Positions 46,074 through 56,883 of a stretch of DNA of 64,000 bases are shown in pieces. Position 1 is the stretch's first letter; every line of letters begins with the position of its first letter. Source of the DNA: Ascaphus truei (taxonomy: Eukaryota; Chordata; Amphibia; Anura; Ascaphidae); the NCBI GenBank assembly GCA_036426205.1, contig CM071571.1, forward strand, positions 110,368,854 through 110,432,853, read 5' to 3'. The notes beneath the pieces were generated by a model. The model was not told the DNA's origin, ran no database searches, and saw nothing but the letters and a program-made list of their open reading frames with translations. The translations under genes and the position numbers were made by a program.

Positions 46074-47322
46074 CTACGACACAAAATCAAAGACAACATG
46101 TAGTACTGTAAGTATATTTTAGAGGCAAAGACCTTGCATTTCAGATTTGAAGACCAATGTTAAATCAATAAGCATTTATAACAAAAAAGTAACTTTATAC
46201 TCGTATGTAGCAGTTACAAAATAGCTTTTGTCTTTAATATATGTTCTACAAAAATCATATTGTACTTACAGTTCACAAGGATTATTCAATTTGTTACAAT
46301 GAGAATGATTGGCCTCATTGTTTCAAAATCCTCCAACGGTAATATATGGGGAATAAGGCAAAATTAATAGTTCTCTGTGAAAAAAGTACATATTGTACAA
46401 GTTTTTTTTATTGGTTTCATGATAAAGGTAATGGCCCAGACTTTTTAAACAGTGCTACTCCAGCTATTCAAGTGAATGGGTTATAAGGTGTCTTCCAGCA
46501 CGAGATGGTGTTTCATGGAATAGCACTGCTTTGTAAGGCCTAATGTGCCTTTTTGCATTTACATCGCCTCAACAGAATGTGATAGAAGTGCCCTTTGCCA
46601 TATATTTTTGCTTTTGCACTCACACTGAGATTTGAACATAAAAATAAAAAGTATGAATTACAGAGATACATAAATAAGATGTTAACAGAATTGTGCTTAC
46701 ACCTTAACAATAATAACATTTTGTCAAGGCCATTGCCTTTAACAATTGCACTAATATCAAGAATTTGTGCCTATACTGTACATCCCTTCTGTATATCACT
46801 ATTACTGTATCCTTATGTTTCCTATGTGACCAGCAAGCAGAGAGACTAAAACATTAAACGGTCACTAGCAATGCATTAAATAGTTTTACAGCAAACATTT
46901 TTAGGCATGTATTATATTAAAAAATACTTTTTAGCATTTTTTAAACTAAAAAAAGTTATCTTTTTAATGTAAATTCTGCATACAATGTGTAAAATGGGTT
47001 ACAAGTATCAAAATCGGTTTATTAAAAAAAGACCTTAAGAAACCATAACCTGATAGGTTATCTAGTACCTGAGCTATCTGATGAGATAAAAGAATACACA
47101 GTTACATAAAAGAATAATGTCTCCAAGCCTAGAATCATCACTAAGCGACATTTCAATCTCACTCTGATGGTGATATACTAATGGTTACACATTATAAGCA
47201 CTTGTATGCAATGTGTTTCACCGGCACAAATTCAGAGTGATGTTTAAATACCCTGGCTGCACATTGACCAATTAAATACATGTGAAATTATTTAATGCAA
47301 TTATTCTAACTGCTACACATAC
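46074..47322 (-). other. ppfia2 intron with one small MITE
   Basis: A short repeat lies at 46,432-46,541. The remaining sequence is AT-rich and I see nothing else in it. Confidence 0.5.
46432..46541. mobile_element. Small MITE, ggcccagac...aggcct ends
   Basis: Left ggcccagactttttaaacag and right ctttgtaaggcct with gtgctact/atagcac are imperfect inverted repeats. The interior has attcaagtgaatggg, a palindromic phrase shared by other small repeats here. Confidence 0.45.
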
Positions 47323-47406
47323 TCTTTGAAGCTCTTGATTCTTCTCTTCAAGTTGAGTTTCCAAGTGCCTCATCCTTTCTTCAATGTTCCCATGTCTTTC
47401 TTCTGC
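47323..47406 (-). CDS. ppfia2: ppfia2 exon: coiled coil, [16 protein letters not shown]
   Basis: This 84-nt, phase-0 exon encodes 28 residues from [10 protein letters not shown] to EKNQELQR. The acceptor is gttacag and the donor gtatgt, both strong. It continues the coiled coil and joins in frame to [10 protein letters not shown]. It lies only 430 bp from the candidate cassette exon, so local splicing choice is plausible. Confidence 0.96.
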
Positions 47407-47836
47407 CTGTAACAAACACAAAGAGCTGATCTGAAATGTAAGTGCTTGGGAAGGGAAGTGTGCTGCAAGTTAGGATATAACAAGACAAAAAAGCAAGCTA
47501 CTGCTAACTGCAAACTTATTCTAGGAACAAAAACTGTATTGCAGCAGGCAGCTGAACAGCATTGCTTGAAATGTGTCAGCTACAAAGGCCTGCTAGATCC
47601 AAGCATCAGCAAAACATTGGATTTATTTATGAGCAATGAATTCAGCCAAATGTAGCATGCAGACTTGTGCATGGTTTGAACACAAACCTGCCATTGTAAA
47701 ATCATAAGCCCCTGAAGCACTAAACCGCATGATGGTTGATTATCAATAATTAAAGCATTAAAAAAAATATCTAAAAATGAAAACAAAATCTGATGGATTC
47801 TATTTAGCAATAGAAAGTAAAGTCCAGTAGGACTAC

Positions 47837-47923
47837 CTTCCTACGTATGGAGTTCATTTCTTGTAGTTTAGCTTCCATAACATATTGATAATCATCAGAT
47901 GAGGTAGAAGAGGTTGGATCAGA
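47837..47923 (-). CDS. ppfia2: ppfia2 probable cassette exon, 29 residues, SDPTSSTSSDDYQY...
   Basis: This is an open 87-nt stretch with a good acceptor (cttgttag, pyrimidine-poor) and donor (gtagtc). It encodes SDPTSSTSSDDYQY followed by VMEAKLQEMNSIRRK. Both boundaries are phase 0, so inclusion or skipping keeps the frame between AALTK and AEERHGN. The first half is a Ser/Thr/Asp-rich polar linker with possible phosphosites and the second half looks helical. I do not recall these residues in the standard mammalian isoform, where AALTK joins AEERHGN directly. Being in frame, free of stops and rich in charged residues argues for a real alternative exon, but expression is not shown. Confidence 0.72.
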
Positions 47924-48409
47924 CTAACAAGTCAAAGAAAAGGAGAGGGACACAATTGAAAAATCAGAACCAAAGACACTAACACTGCACAGAATGCTTA
48001 AAAGAAAATGTGACAACAAATTATTTATTTTAAATTACAGAAGAATATAATGAATGACAAAATACTCTAATATAGGTTGAGATGATGCAGTTGGTGTGTA
48101 TTAACCAAAAATAGTGAGCTAAAAGCTATCCAGAATGGGCATGGACGTTTAATATTAATGATAGATGGTTAAAGAAAATGCGAAAAGAAAGCAGTTTTCA
48201 TTCAATATTCTTCTATGCTGTAATTTGAAAGTATGGTTGACAAAACATTAGGAAATGGCAAAATAAATAAAAAATAACACCTGCAGTATATTTCCATTAT
48301 ATCACAGTGAGAATGTACTTAGAATATACTGTAACAATTGACTATTCACAGACAAACAGTATGTTTCCACTCGGACACAAACGTACAAATGTCATAGACT
48401 ACTCTGAAG

Positions 48410-48465
48410 CCCTACAGTATGTACATTAATGGCGCTATACAAATAAAGACATACATACATAGATC
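48410..48465 (+). repeat. 3' tail of an L2/CR1-group LINE
   Basis: The sequence ggcgctatacaaataaagac followed by (atac)n is a characteristic 3' terminus of this LINE group. Only the last few dozen bases remain. Confidence 0.65.
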
Positions 48466-49101
48466 AATTTACATACTCCGGTGTGATATGGTTACAGTGT
48501 ATGTGGAAAAGTTTAGAAATGGCTACAGTCTATTGTAAACTGGTATATAGTACATCGAGTTGTTTACAGATGTATGCACAAATTAGAAGGGATTTATGAT
48601 TCATTTGGTGCATTACCTTGTGATACAAAAGCTGAAAAGGAATAAAGACTGTGGACAGCAATTTCTTTCATTTTTCAGGCATAATCTATCCACTTTCCAA
48701 TTTACTCTATTCATTGGGACTAAGCCCACTCCCAGAGACAAAGTGAAATATACAGTAAGACAAAATACACAGGAGACATCCACAGAGAAAGAGTTTACAA
48801 TGGGCAGAGAAACTCATCTTTGGCTGCCCATGGTACTTTGTGAAGAAGGAATATATTGTGGGAAATATAAGGATAATATTGAATTATGTTGGCTTGAAAA
48901 CAAAATACTCAAAATGTGAAAACTTGTTCGTTTGTGAAAGAATCTAATAAACACGTGTACAGCTAGAATTACTGGACTCCTCAGATCACTGCATTAATGT
49001 ATAGGCCATCATAAGGTAAAAATACTGCCGATTATTTCCTTTACTTGAACAGTTGCCATGTTATGTTTTAACTTTAAGTAACCAGCCACATTAACAATAT
49101 A

Positions 49102-49537
49102 CAGCTGAACCCCGTTATAACGCGGTCTTTGGGGTCCACAACCCCAAGGCCGAGTTATAACCGGGATCATGTTACACTGTGCACTGTGGCAATGTGCTGT
49201 AGAGGATAAATATATTTATAGTGGTGTAGAGGTAAGAGGTAAGGCATTGGGATCAGCATATGGAAGGTCCTGAGTTCAATCCCTGCATGTGTTTTATACA
49301 AAATGTATTAATGTTCAATTCCCACATGGTGTGTGTATGTGTCTGTTAGTCAATAAAGCATTGAATTGAATGTTTAAAAATAAAATAAAAAATGACGCCG
49401 CACGTGGACACAGCCCTATTAAGTGAGGAGAGAGATCTAGATGCCGGTAAGTCCTCGGGCGGCAAAATGGAGGTTTTCAGATCGTGTTATAAGCGGATTC
49501 ACGTTGTAGCGGATTGCGCTATAACGGGGTTGAGCTG
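49102..49537. mobile_element. mariner-like MITE carrying a tRNA-like segment
   Basis: The ends cagctgaaccccgttataac and the inverse ttataacggggttgagctg-like terminus are flanked by TA on each side. This is the same family as 4704-4933 but nearly twice as long. The extra length contains a tRNA-like segment (49,215-49,290) and an inverted cggattcacgttgtagcgga-type region. Confidence 0.8.
49215..49290 (+). repeat. tRNA-derived SINE head-like segment (A and B boxes)
   Basis: TGGTGTAGAGG at 49,222-49,232 fits the RNA polymerase III A box. GAGTTCAATCC at 49,272-49,282 resembles the B box, 50 bp downstream as in tRNA genes. The ggtcctgagttcaatccc phrase looks like a tRNA T-arm. It lies inside the mariner-like MITE. 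I do not call it a functional tRNA because acceptor-stem pairing is not evident. Confidence 0.5.
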
Positions 49538-49867
49538 TACATATTACAAACATTCCTCTTAATTTTGCTTTTGTCAGATGTCATTAAAGTTAGATACAAT
49601 TACAATGAATGAAAACACCAATATACTATAAGAACCGAAGTAAAAAACTTAGAAATCACAATGTATTATACTAGAACATGTATATGTTATATAGTAAATA
49701 TCTACTAATGTTAAATGTATTTCCGTAAAAAAAAATATTTCAAGACCAATGTGCACTAACCTACATGTCCTAAAACACACTAATCATGCTACAGTTATGT
49801 TATTGTCGCATTCCAAATAGGACTTTGGGATTAAATGTTTTTTTCACCACAATGCTTACAAGACTTG

Positions 49868-50311
49868 GGGCCTCATGCAGAGAGCAGCGGTAATGTGAAT
49901 AGCGGCATTTATTGGAGAGAAATGCCTGTAGAACGGCAGGTACTGGCGAGTTTTAAAAAAAGCGCCATTTTTTTTTTTTTTGTTGTGTTTCTCGCCGAGC
50001 TACCGGCGAGAACATAAATTTCCCCTGTTCTAAAAATATCCCTATTCATGTTCCAATAACATGGAGAGAAATTCTCTATTTACCTCCGCCAAAAAAAGTT
50101 GGCAGGAGGCTGGCCAGAGGGAGAAGAAAAAAAAAAAAACGCGATTTTTTCCCCAACAGTTTCAACAGCGCTCATAGCGCTGGTTGAAACTCTCCATATG
50201 CAGAAAGGCAGTTTTATGCCCTTTCTGCATATGGAGAAAAAAACTCTCCAATAAAGCTAAATTTTTTTGAACTCTCCAATTTAATCTAGCGCTGCTCTCT
50301 GCATGAGGCCC
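49868..50311. mobile_element. MITE with 22-bp perfect terminal inverted repeats
   Basis: The left end gggcctcatgcagagagcag and right end ctgctctctgcatgaggccc are perfect inverses (22 bp in all). The interior has further inverted pairs (ctctccatatgcagaaaggc / ccctttctgcatatggagaa) and A/T runs. No gene and no clear target duplication. Confidence 0.88.
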
Positions 50312-50421
50312 ATAATGTAAAATTGAGACAAAGCCGCAAGGTAGGCATCAAGATCTATCTTACTATGTTTTATGAGGATTCCCTAAAAAGCATAGCCTGT
50401 GATTTGGGGTATAGCATAGAC

Positions 50422-50598
50422 CAGGGGTGCTCAACTCCAGTCCTCAAGATAACCTGACCTGTTGGGGGGTTTCAGGATATCTCAGCTTCAAAGACAGAGC
50501 CTCTGATTGAGTCACCTGTGCTGAAGCAGGGATATTCCGAAAATCTGACCGGGTGGGGGTGGGGGGTTTGGCTTGAGGACCGGAGTTGAGCGCCCCTG
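50422..50598. mobile_element. hAT-like MITE, copy 2, no internal tandem units
   Basis: The ends caggggtgctcaactccag and gttgagcgcccctg are inverted. The 8-bp flanks gcatagac and tcatagcc agree at 6 positions, compatible with an aged hAT target duplication. Here the internal tandem units seen in copies 1 and 3 are missing. Confidence 0.8.
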
Positions 50599-51130
50599 TC
50601 ATAGCCTGATTTCCCCTCCTCCTTCCCACAATCAGACATAATGTAGGTCGTTTGCTGAAAACAAATCTGGTTAGATAAAAGGGGGAGGGTGTCCAATGTT
50701 TCACCAAGTTGCTGACCTGAACTATGTCCATATTTGCTGCTATTCTCAACGCTGGTTAACACGTGTATGGATAATTAAAGAAGCCTGTGAATGTATTTCT
50801 GTCTCTAATGCTTCAACACTCTACTATTTACTACCCTGATACTGTACATATATGGGGGTAAACAATGACTACAGTATATACAGCAGCAAAATGCAAATAG
50901 AGGACTTTTCTCATTCATGTTGACTGTATGATTAATCGTAGTCACAAAGTGATCAATTTCTCAGCCTCCTCCCCAAATCCCCGAAGTGTCCTACCTATTA
51001 GTCAACCCTATTTATTTATGCCAAGTATTAACACACGTACTGGAACCTGTAATCTCACGTCAGTACGTAGGGATCTGCAGATGTTGGCAAACATGGAAAG
51101 CTACCAGGTTTTGTAATAAAATGTACTGTA

Positions 51131-51507
51131 GTGCCGACGAGTATTCTAAAACAAACCTGTGACAATCACCAACAAGACCAAGGTACATCCTGGGTACATC
51201 CCTTGTACATGCTGGGTACATGCTGGGTACATCCCTTGTACATGCTGGGTACATGCTGGGTACATGCTGCAACATTTCAGTGACATTTCTGCAGACAGAC
51301 TAATCGCCCATCGGATTAACAGCAGGGGGTCCCTGGCAGTCCCATTCAAACTGAATGGGACTGCCAGGGAGCCCTGCTGTGTTAATCCAATGGGCCATTA
51401 GTCTCTGCAGAAATGTCACTGAAATGTTGCAGCATGTACCCAGCATGTACCCAGCGTGATAGCACCAGATTTTCCCAGGCAAGTTTTAGAATACTCGTTG
51501 GCGCACT
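51131..51507. mobile_element. Palindromic MITE with asymmetric tacatgctgg array
   Basis: The ends gacgagtattctaaaac and gttttagaatactcgttgg are inverses and the arms fold through a centre near 51,350 (cagtcccattcaaactgaat). The left arm carries a run of tacatgctggg / tacatcccttg units, while the right arm has only two such units. The array therefore expanded or shrank on one side. Confidence 0.8.
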
Positions 51508-51846
51508 TGTATGTTTTCATTTCATAAACTATTAAGCTATTGCTGGTTAGAAGAATACAGCTTTTTAATATCATCATATAGCAAGCACAAACGTGTGCAG
51601 TGCTATTCCAAATACAATAAAAGATTCCCAGATAAATGCAAATAAATGTTTAAATTATAATTGCACCGTTAATGATTTCATTTGGACATGATAGATTTAA
51701 GTGTTCAGGATCATTAGAGGTCCAAGTGAGAAGCAGAGATGTTACTGGTTTTCTGAATGGTTTTCATAAGAATTTGTCCACAAACACAAGTTAGCCAACA
51801 AATGTATTATCTTCTCTGACAAACTGTAATATTATGTCTGTTGCAG

Positions 51847-52133
51847 CAGGGGTGCTCAAATTCAGCCCTCAAGCCTTCCCCCCCAAACAGGTCAGGTTCT
51901 CATGCTATCTCTGCTTCAATGCAAGTGGCTCAACCAGTCCCTGCGTCAGCACAGGTGGCGCAATCAATCCCTGCTTCAACACAGGTTGCTCAATCAGTCC
52001 CTGCTTCAGCACACGTGGCTCAAACAGAGGCTCAGCCGACTGAGCCTCTGATTGAGCCACCTGTGCTGAAGCAGGGATATCCCGAAAACCTGAGCTGTTG
52101 GAGGGGCTTGAGGACTGGAGTCGAGCGCCCCTG
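51847..52133. mobile_element. hAT-like MITE, copy 3, four internal units
   Basis: The ends caggggtgctcaaattcag and gtcgagcgcccctg match copies 1 and 2. The interior contains about four tandem units related to tggctcaatcagtccctgct and then the inverted tgagcctctgattgagcca. No target duplication is visible. Confidence 0.8.
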
Positions 52134-52759
52134 CATGATATTTGCAAAGTAGTAGCTACATTGTTGCTTCTTACACACAAGTAAAATATAACATTCTGAA
52201 TATAAAGATTCCACATTTGCACTTTCTCTCAGGATTTATAGGCTGTTGCCAAGTGACTTGGTGTATAAAATAAAATAATGTTTCAGGCTACGTTTGAGAT
52301 GTCTTCATTTGTATTAAATTATTGACCATGCATGTCAATATGTCCAGCTCTCTCGTGAGCTGTATGGGGACGTTAAAGCTATCCTCATTCAGATCTTCTC
52401 TCAGATGTATATCACAACGAGTAAACATGCTTACAGTAGATTATAAAATAAAAATCATTATTTGTGAAACAAAACATCTTAACATTACTGCAATGAGTTG
52501 AGTATCAAAACAAAGAAGAAAAGTAACATATCATGTGCAAAATAAATATCAAGCAAGGTTTATAAAAAGCACAATGTGACACAGTCAATGAGAAGTCTGT
52601 TTACAATGTTCATGATAATATATAACTTTATATAACTTTATAAATAGAATTCAACAAACCTCTGCCTCAGTAAACTAACCATTGCATTTTGATTATGCTG
52701 ACAATGCTATTCATTGACAGAAAGATTTTCCTAAAAAGATGTTTCTTTTGGTTCAGTAC

Positions 52760-52894
52760 CTTTGTAAGGGCGGCAATTCTCTGAGCCAGTTCAGCTTCAA
52801 CTTCTGGCAAGGTCTCAGCTTTTCTCATTGTCTGCTGCAGCTTCTGCTCAGCCATTTCCAAACGCTCTTGTAACTGTCTGTTCTTCTCTTCCAT
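52760..52894 (-). CDS. ppfia2: ppfia2 exon: coiled coil, MEEKNRQLQ...AALTK
   Basis: This 135-nt, phase-0 exon encodes 45 residues from [10 protein letters not shown] to AQRIAALTK, including [20 protein letters not shown]. The opening Met is internal; the base before it is an intronic acceptor (catttag). The donor is gtactg. It is followed either by the cassette exon at 47837-47923 or directly by the AEERHGN exon; both joins keep the frame. Confidence 0.96.
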
Positions 52895-53273
52895 CTAAAT
52901 GCCACAAAAGCGCATAACAAAAGTCTTGGTTATAAAAAAATGAAAAAATTGTATGTGTATAGCTATATTAGTTATTTTTTATTTTTATAGCGAGTGACCA
53001 TTTATATATATATATATTACTCTAGATAGCCTGAAGTTTCGGGGGTATTGTGTGTGTGTGCGTGTGTGTGTATGTACAGTTCATTCATTGTTTTCTTCTG
53101 TGTAAAAGTAGCTTCCAGATTTGTATCATGTTGCTAAAGGCAAAAACTTTATTTATTTATTTTACTTTAGGGAATAAAAATTGTGAATGAATACATTGCT
53201 TGGAGACTTATTTTTGAATTGTAAAACTGTAGTTTGTCAAAAGTGTCTCATCACAATTAAAAAACTTACTGTA

Positions 53274-54757
53274 GGCCCATATCCACAAAGCTCTGTTAAC
53301 ATTAAGCCATGTTTCTCCCATAAAAAGCATAGCGTTAACTATAATGGCTGTTAGTATTAATGATATGCAAACATCACATATCTATTAAATTCCGTTAAGA
53401 TTAACCCAGGTGTGATGGTATGGGTAATGTGGCCAGCATATTAAAGGTTAAACCCAGCCATTGCTCCTATCAGACAAGCTTGTGGCATACAGTATTGTAC
53501 CATCTTACTGTGGCCAAAATGGCTAACGTGTGTGATACTGTGTGCCCTGTAACAGCTTCTTCCCCCGCGCATATATATTGTAATGTATTCAAATGACTCC
53601 TTTGTGTACTGGAGCAGGTAGTTCCCTTAGCCAGCCAGCATACAGAAATCAGGGCCTGCTATGTAAATGTGAGCTAGGTGAAGTGTTTGGGACACTGTTG
53701 GAGTGGGGAGGAGTGTTTACTCAGGATTGGCAAACTGTGACACTAAAAGCGGAACCATTGTTCATCCTGAATCTGAGGTGCCTATCTCTGCAGGAGGTAT
53801 CAGGCTGAAACTGGAAACTGAGGCCTGGGTCTCAGCCCCAACTGACTCAGCTCCCAATGGTAAGTTTGAATTTTCTACTCCCCATAAGCTCACCTATGTG
53901 GGCTGTCCTAAAGCACTGTCACCTCCCATGACGCTGATTGGCCCATCACAAGCGAGCCGTAGCATCCGTGCTGTGATTGGCCAGCACCTGGTCCTCCATG
54001 ATTTTAGATGGAGACCGGGGAAACTATGTAAATCCTGCTGATCACATTAGTTAGATTAAATCCAGACTCACAATGTGGGAGACAGTTAGTGTGTTGCTCC
54101 AAGATTTTTGCCAGAGACACAAAGATCAAGAACGAGGCTCAGTTGCATAGACGAGCGGGACTGTTAAACTTGCTAGGACGCAACCCGTCGCAACCTTGCT
54201 AGTAACCCCTGTTTTGGTGAGTTTGTGCCTTTAACCTTGTACTGTGCCTTTTGACTCCAGTTGAAATAAACTTGTTTTATTTAACTCCTTCATTCTGTCT
54301 GGCATTTGTGATCCCGTGTAAACTGTTCTCGTCTCCCATGACACCGGGGACTTAACGTTTAGTTACTTAAACTTGGAGGTACTCCTATCCACACAGCTTT
54401 TGCAGTATATAGATGGGTGTAATGCCACAGTTAGGCATAATCTAAACAACATAGCGTTATTTCCCAGCATCATTTCCCTCTCCTCGCTCTCTCCACTTTA
54501 GCACACACGCTATTTCAGGGTCTGGATAAGAGTAACGCCAAGACTGGTATAACGTCAGTTATTGGAAGATAACACAACATTATGTTATAATATGGTAACT
54601 TTAAGCCTATGCAAATGAGATGTAGTTTGAATGTTGCTTTTGCATATAATTAGCATTGAGGATACCATTGTAACTCAGGGAACAGAATGGCCATTACGGT
54701 TTTATGTAATGTCACGGTATGAGCCCTGATTTAACGGACCTTTGTGAATCTAGCTCT
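53274..54757. mobile_element. MITE interrupted by a solo LTR
   Basis: The outer ends (cccatatccacaaagctctg and, inverted, tttgtgaatctagctct) are imperfect inverted repeats. The MITE body is 53,274-53,410 plus 54,344-54,757. A truncated relative is at about 5605-5940, sharing agcttttgcagtat and gtaacgcc-like segments. Confidence 0.65.
53411..54343 (+). mobile_element. Solo LTR, 933 bp
   Basis: It begins TGTGATGG and ends CATGACA. The flanks ccagg and ccggg differ at one base, compatible with a 5-bp target duplication changed at a CpG. Near the 3' end, gttgaaataaacttgttt provides a polyadenylation signal followed by about 75 bp that would be R-U5. No internal region or second LTR is present, so recombination between LTRs is inferred. 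Open frames of 112 and 71 codons have no recognisable product. Confidence 0.7.
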
Positions 54758-55562
54758 TAGAGAGAAAAAGAGAGCGTGAGAGGGGAGTGTTATGCTTTGT
54801 GTACAAAATATTGCTACACCAGCTGCAAAACAAAAACATATTACTGGTTATATTCTTTATATTGATTTAATTACCTGCTACTACAAAATGCTCCCATACA
54901 GAAACCCCAAATCTGATTTAATAATACATATTTTTTGTTTTGGTTGCAATCGGATCTTTAATGCTGTGAAAAGCCATGTGTAGATTTCTTATAACAGTTT
55001 TGCAGCATAATTAGAAATGTTACAGATGTAGCAGACTTCATCGATCCTTCTTATAACACAACGTACCACATTATAATGCAGAATATCATAGAATAATCCC
55101 ACCACAATGCGTTAGCTATAACCTACAGTATGCTACATGTGTATATACAAATAACATGCGGAAAATGGAAAAGAGAAACATTAGGAGTGTTTCGTTTACC
55201 TGCATTTTTTCAATGTGTTTTATTTTAAGAAAGGTGTTCTTTAAAATATGTAGAAACGTTTTTCTGTGATAAAATGAAATCCTTTTTTACACAAATTCCT
55301 CTAGTGACATTGTGATACTAAATCCAGCAACACATTTGTACATTTATTATGACTTTTGATTGCAATATTGCAAACTCTTGTTGTCCTTTGGAAGGAATCA
55401 GATTCTGAAACTAGCTGAATAACCCATCCTAACTAATACAATTATAATGTCACTGTGGTCACCTTTGCTTTATTGCGTGTGGTTTGTTTTACAGTACATT
55501 TCCCCAAATGATTTTACATTTGTGTACAAATCAAAATACACTAGTATATAAAAATACTGAAC

Positions 55563-55709
55563 CTGACGTAAAATGGCTTCTTTATTTGCCAGCTCATTTT
55601 CCAACTTGTCATTCATGTCATGGATGGATGTTGATTCTCTCTGTGCACTGAGATAGCGCTTCTCAAGGGTAGTGATTCTTTCTTCCATATCATCCTTCTG
55701 AGCCATAGC
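55563..55709 (-). CDS. ppfia2: ppfia2 exon: coiled coil, [18 protein letters not shown]
   Basis: This 147-nt, phase-0 exon gives 49 residues from [10 protein letters not shown] to ANKEAILRQ. It contains [20 protein letters not shown], one of the most conserved liprin-alpha coiled-coil stretches. The donor follows CAG as gttcag, and the acceptor is atttcag. It joins in frame to the exon ending RDIRE upstream and to the exon starting MEEKNRQLQ downstream. Confidence 0.96.
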
Positions 55710-56661
55710 CTGAAATAAATGGATATGTAATATCATTAAATGGTAATGGCTACAATTGCACAGGGAAATGTGAGCAACGTGGAAGATTTGTGGATCAGGC
55801 AAGACCATCCTTTTTTAGTTTTCTAACAGGTAATAACACAAGATAAGGCCTATGGGATCTACATACCACAGCATGTAAATCATCTACATACCACAGCATG
55901 TAAATCATCTACATACCACAGTAGTTTGAGAAACTAAAGTAAATACCTGTTCCTCCAAGAATACCACAAGTAGCTAATGTAATTCACGAAAACATGAAGA
56001 TCTGAAACTTGAAAAACCTGATCTATGTATATTCGGTTTGAAGACTATATGTTTCTAATACACATCCAGACTAGATACTTTCAATCTTTTGATGTTATGT
56101 AGATATCTTTTTCTTGGTAACACCATATATTAATGTTCTCAAAAATAGGTAGAGAAGTTAAGCTACTTGAAGTCCGTAACCTCAAAAGGAAGCTGTTAAG
56201 CCAGACCAGCTGAAGGTAGGAGACCTTTCGTCGTATGCATGAACCATGAGTAAATTCATTGTGTTGACTTGGGACTTGGACCTTGGACATGGGAGTCAGT
56301 TATTCCAACCACCACAGATCTGACAACTGCCTCCTGATTGTGAAGTTTTCTTGAATTTAGAATTCAATGGGTACCAGGAATTTAGTGAATCAACGAATAG
56401 CTGAAAGACTCATGATTAAAAATAGCAACTCAAAGTACTGTAGTAGGAATAGTGCAAAGAAGATGTTAGAAGAATTGGAGAGTTAAAAAGACTTGTTTGG
56501 ATGTACCTCAAGAATTCACACGTGTATGAAAATTGATTAGTTCTTTCTAAAGACAAATGTGACTGTAGGATGTATAGATTTCTAAAGCCCTTGTGTAAAC
56601 ATAGTTGAATGTCTTGATATTTTTATGGCTGAGATCCCAACAAATGTAAGCAACACCATAC
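55710..56661 (-). other. ppfia2 intron, no recognised element
   Basis: There is a short direct duplication of atctacataccacagcatgt at about 55,857-55,920. No other element is seen. Confidence 0.55.
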
Positions 56662-56883
56662 CTCCCTGATGTCTCTTTGATATTTAGTATTCATTTCTTC
56701 TGTTTTCGTGAGCTCTTTCCTTGCTGTTTCTGCTTCCTGTTCCACCTCTCCAACTCGGGATGACAGTGCTGCTAATCGTTCTTTCATTTGTGCCATTTCA
56801 TAGGTTTGCTTCTCAAGTAATTCTTGAAGTTCAACCATCTGACTGGCATCATCATTCGAATCTATGGAGCCGTTTGATAATCT
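56662..56883 (-). CDS. ppfia2: ppfia2 exon: coiled coil, RLSNGSIDS...YQRDIRE
   Basis: This 222-nt, phase-0 exon encodes 74 residues from RLSNGSIDS to KYQRDIRE. A Ser/Asn/Asp-rich opening (about 10 residues) is followed by a continuous heptad coiled coil rich in Glu, Leu, Arg and Ala. The acceptor reads ctctacag and the donor gtatgg. It is the 5'-most ppfia2 exon in the window. I found no further coding exon between it and 64 kb. Coiled-coil identity with mammalian PPFIA2 appears very high, while the opening residues are more variable. Confidence 0.95.

Larger units (their letters stand above)
47924..52759 (-). other. ppfia2 intron with MITEs and a LINE tail
   Basis: The intron between the 52760 exon and the cassette exon holds a LINE tail (48,410-48,465) and elements at 49,102, 49,868, 50,422, 51,131 and 51,847. 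About 48,470-49,090, 50,610-51,120 and 52,140-52,759 show nothing recognisable. Confidence 0.55.
52895..55562 (-). other. ppfia2 intron with MITE and nested solo LTR
   Basis: It contains the MITE at 53,274-54,757 interrupted by the solo LTR at 53,411-54,343. About 52,900-53,270 and 54,760-55,562 show short TA and TG runs only. Confidence 0.55.
1..56883 (-). other. ppfia2: PPFIA2 (liprin-alpha-2) gene, internal part, 14 exons
   Basis: Liprin-alpha-2 is a cytoplasmic scaffold of the presynaptic active zone. Its N-terminal coiled coils bind partners such as RIM and ELKS/ERC, and its C-terminal SAM domains bind LAR-type receptor tyrosine phosphatases and CASK (family knowledge). The exons here encode the later coiled-coil part and the linker up to the conserved KKKGIKSSIGRLFGK block. 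The first exons lie beyond 64 kb and the SAM exons lie left of position 1. All exons have AG acceptors and GT donors, and codon phases join without error. Paralogue choice: the strings NGSIDS, LAALSSRVGEVEQE, VGSLVDGQSDYR and PSDLRKHRRK match PPFIA2 as I recall it and differ from PPFIA1, PPFIA3 and PPFIA4. The introns, including one of 25.1 kb, hold almost all the repeats in the window. Confidence 0.93.

Noticed and set aside
49215..49290. A functional tRNA gene
   Set aside because: A- and B-box-like sequences are present, but there is no convincing acceptor stem or anticodon arm, and the segment lies inside a MITE.
1..56883. Assignment of the host gene to PPFIA1, PPFIA3 or PPFIA4
   Set aside because: The variable regions (NGSIDS, VGSLVDGQSDYR, PSDLRKHRRK, IAIVEEDGRE) fit PPFIA2 as I recall it; in PPFIA1 the corresponding segments differ strongly and the MGVMTL-flanking region is different.
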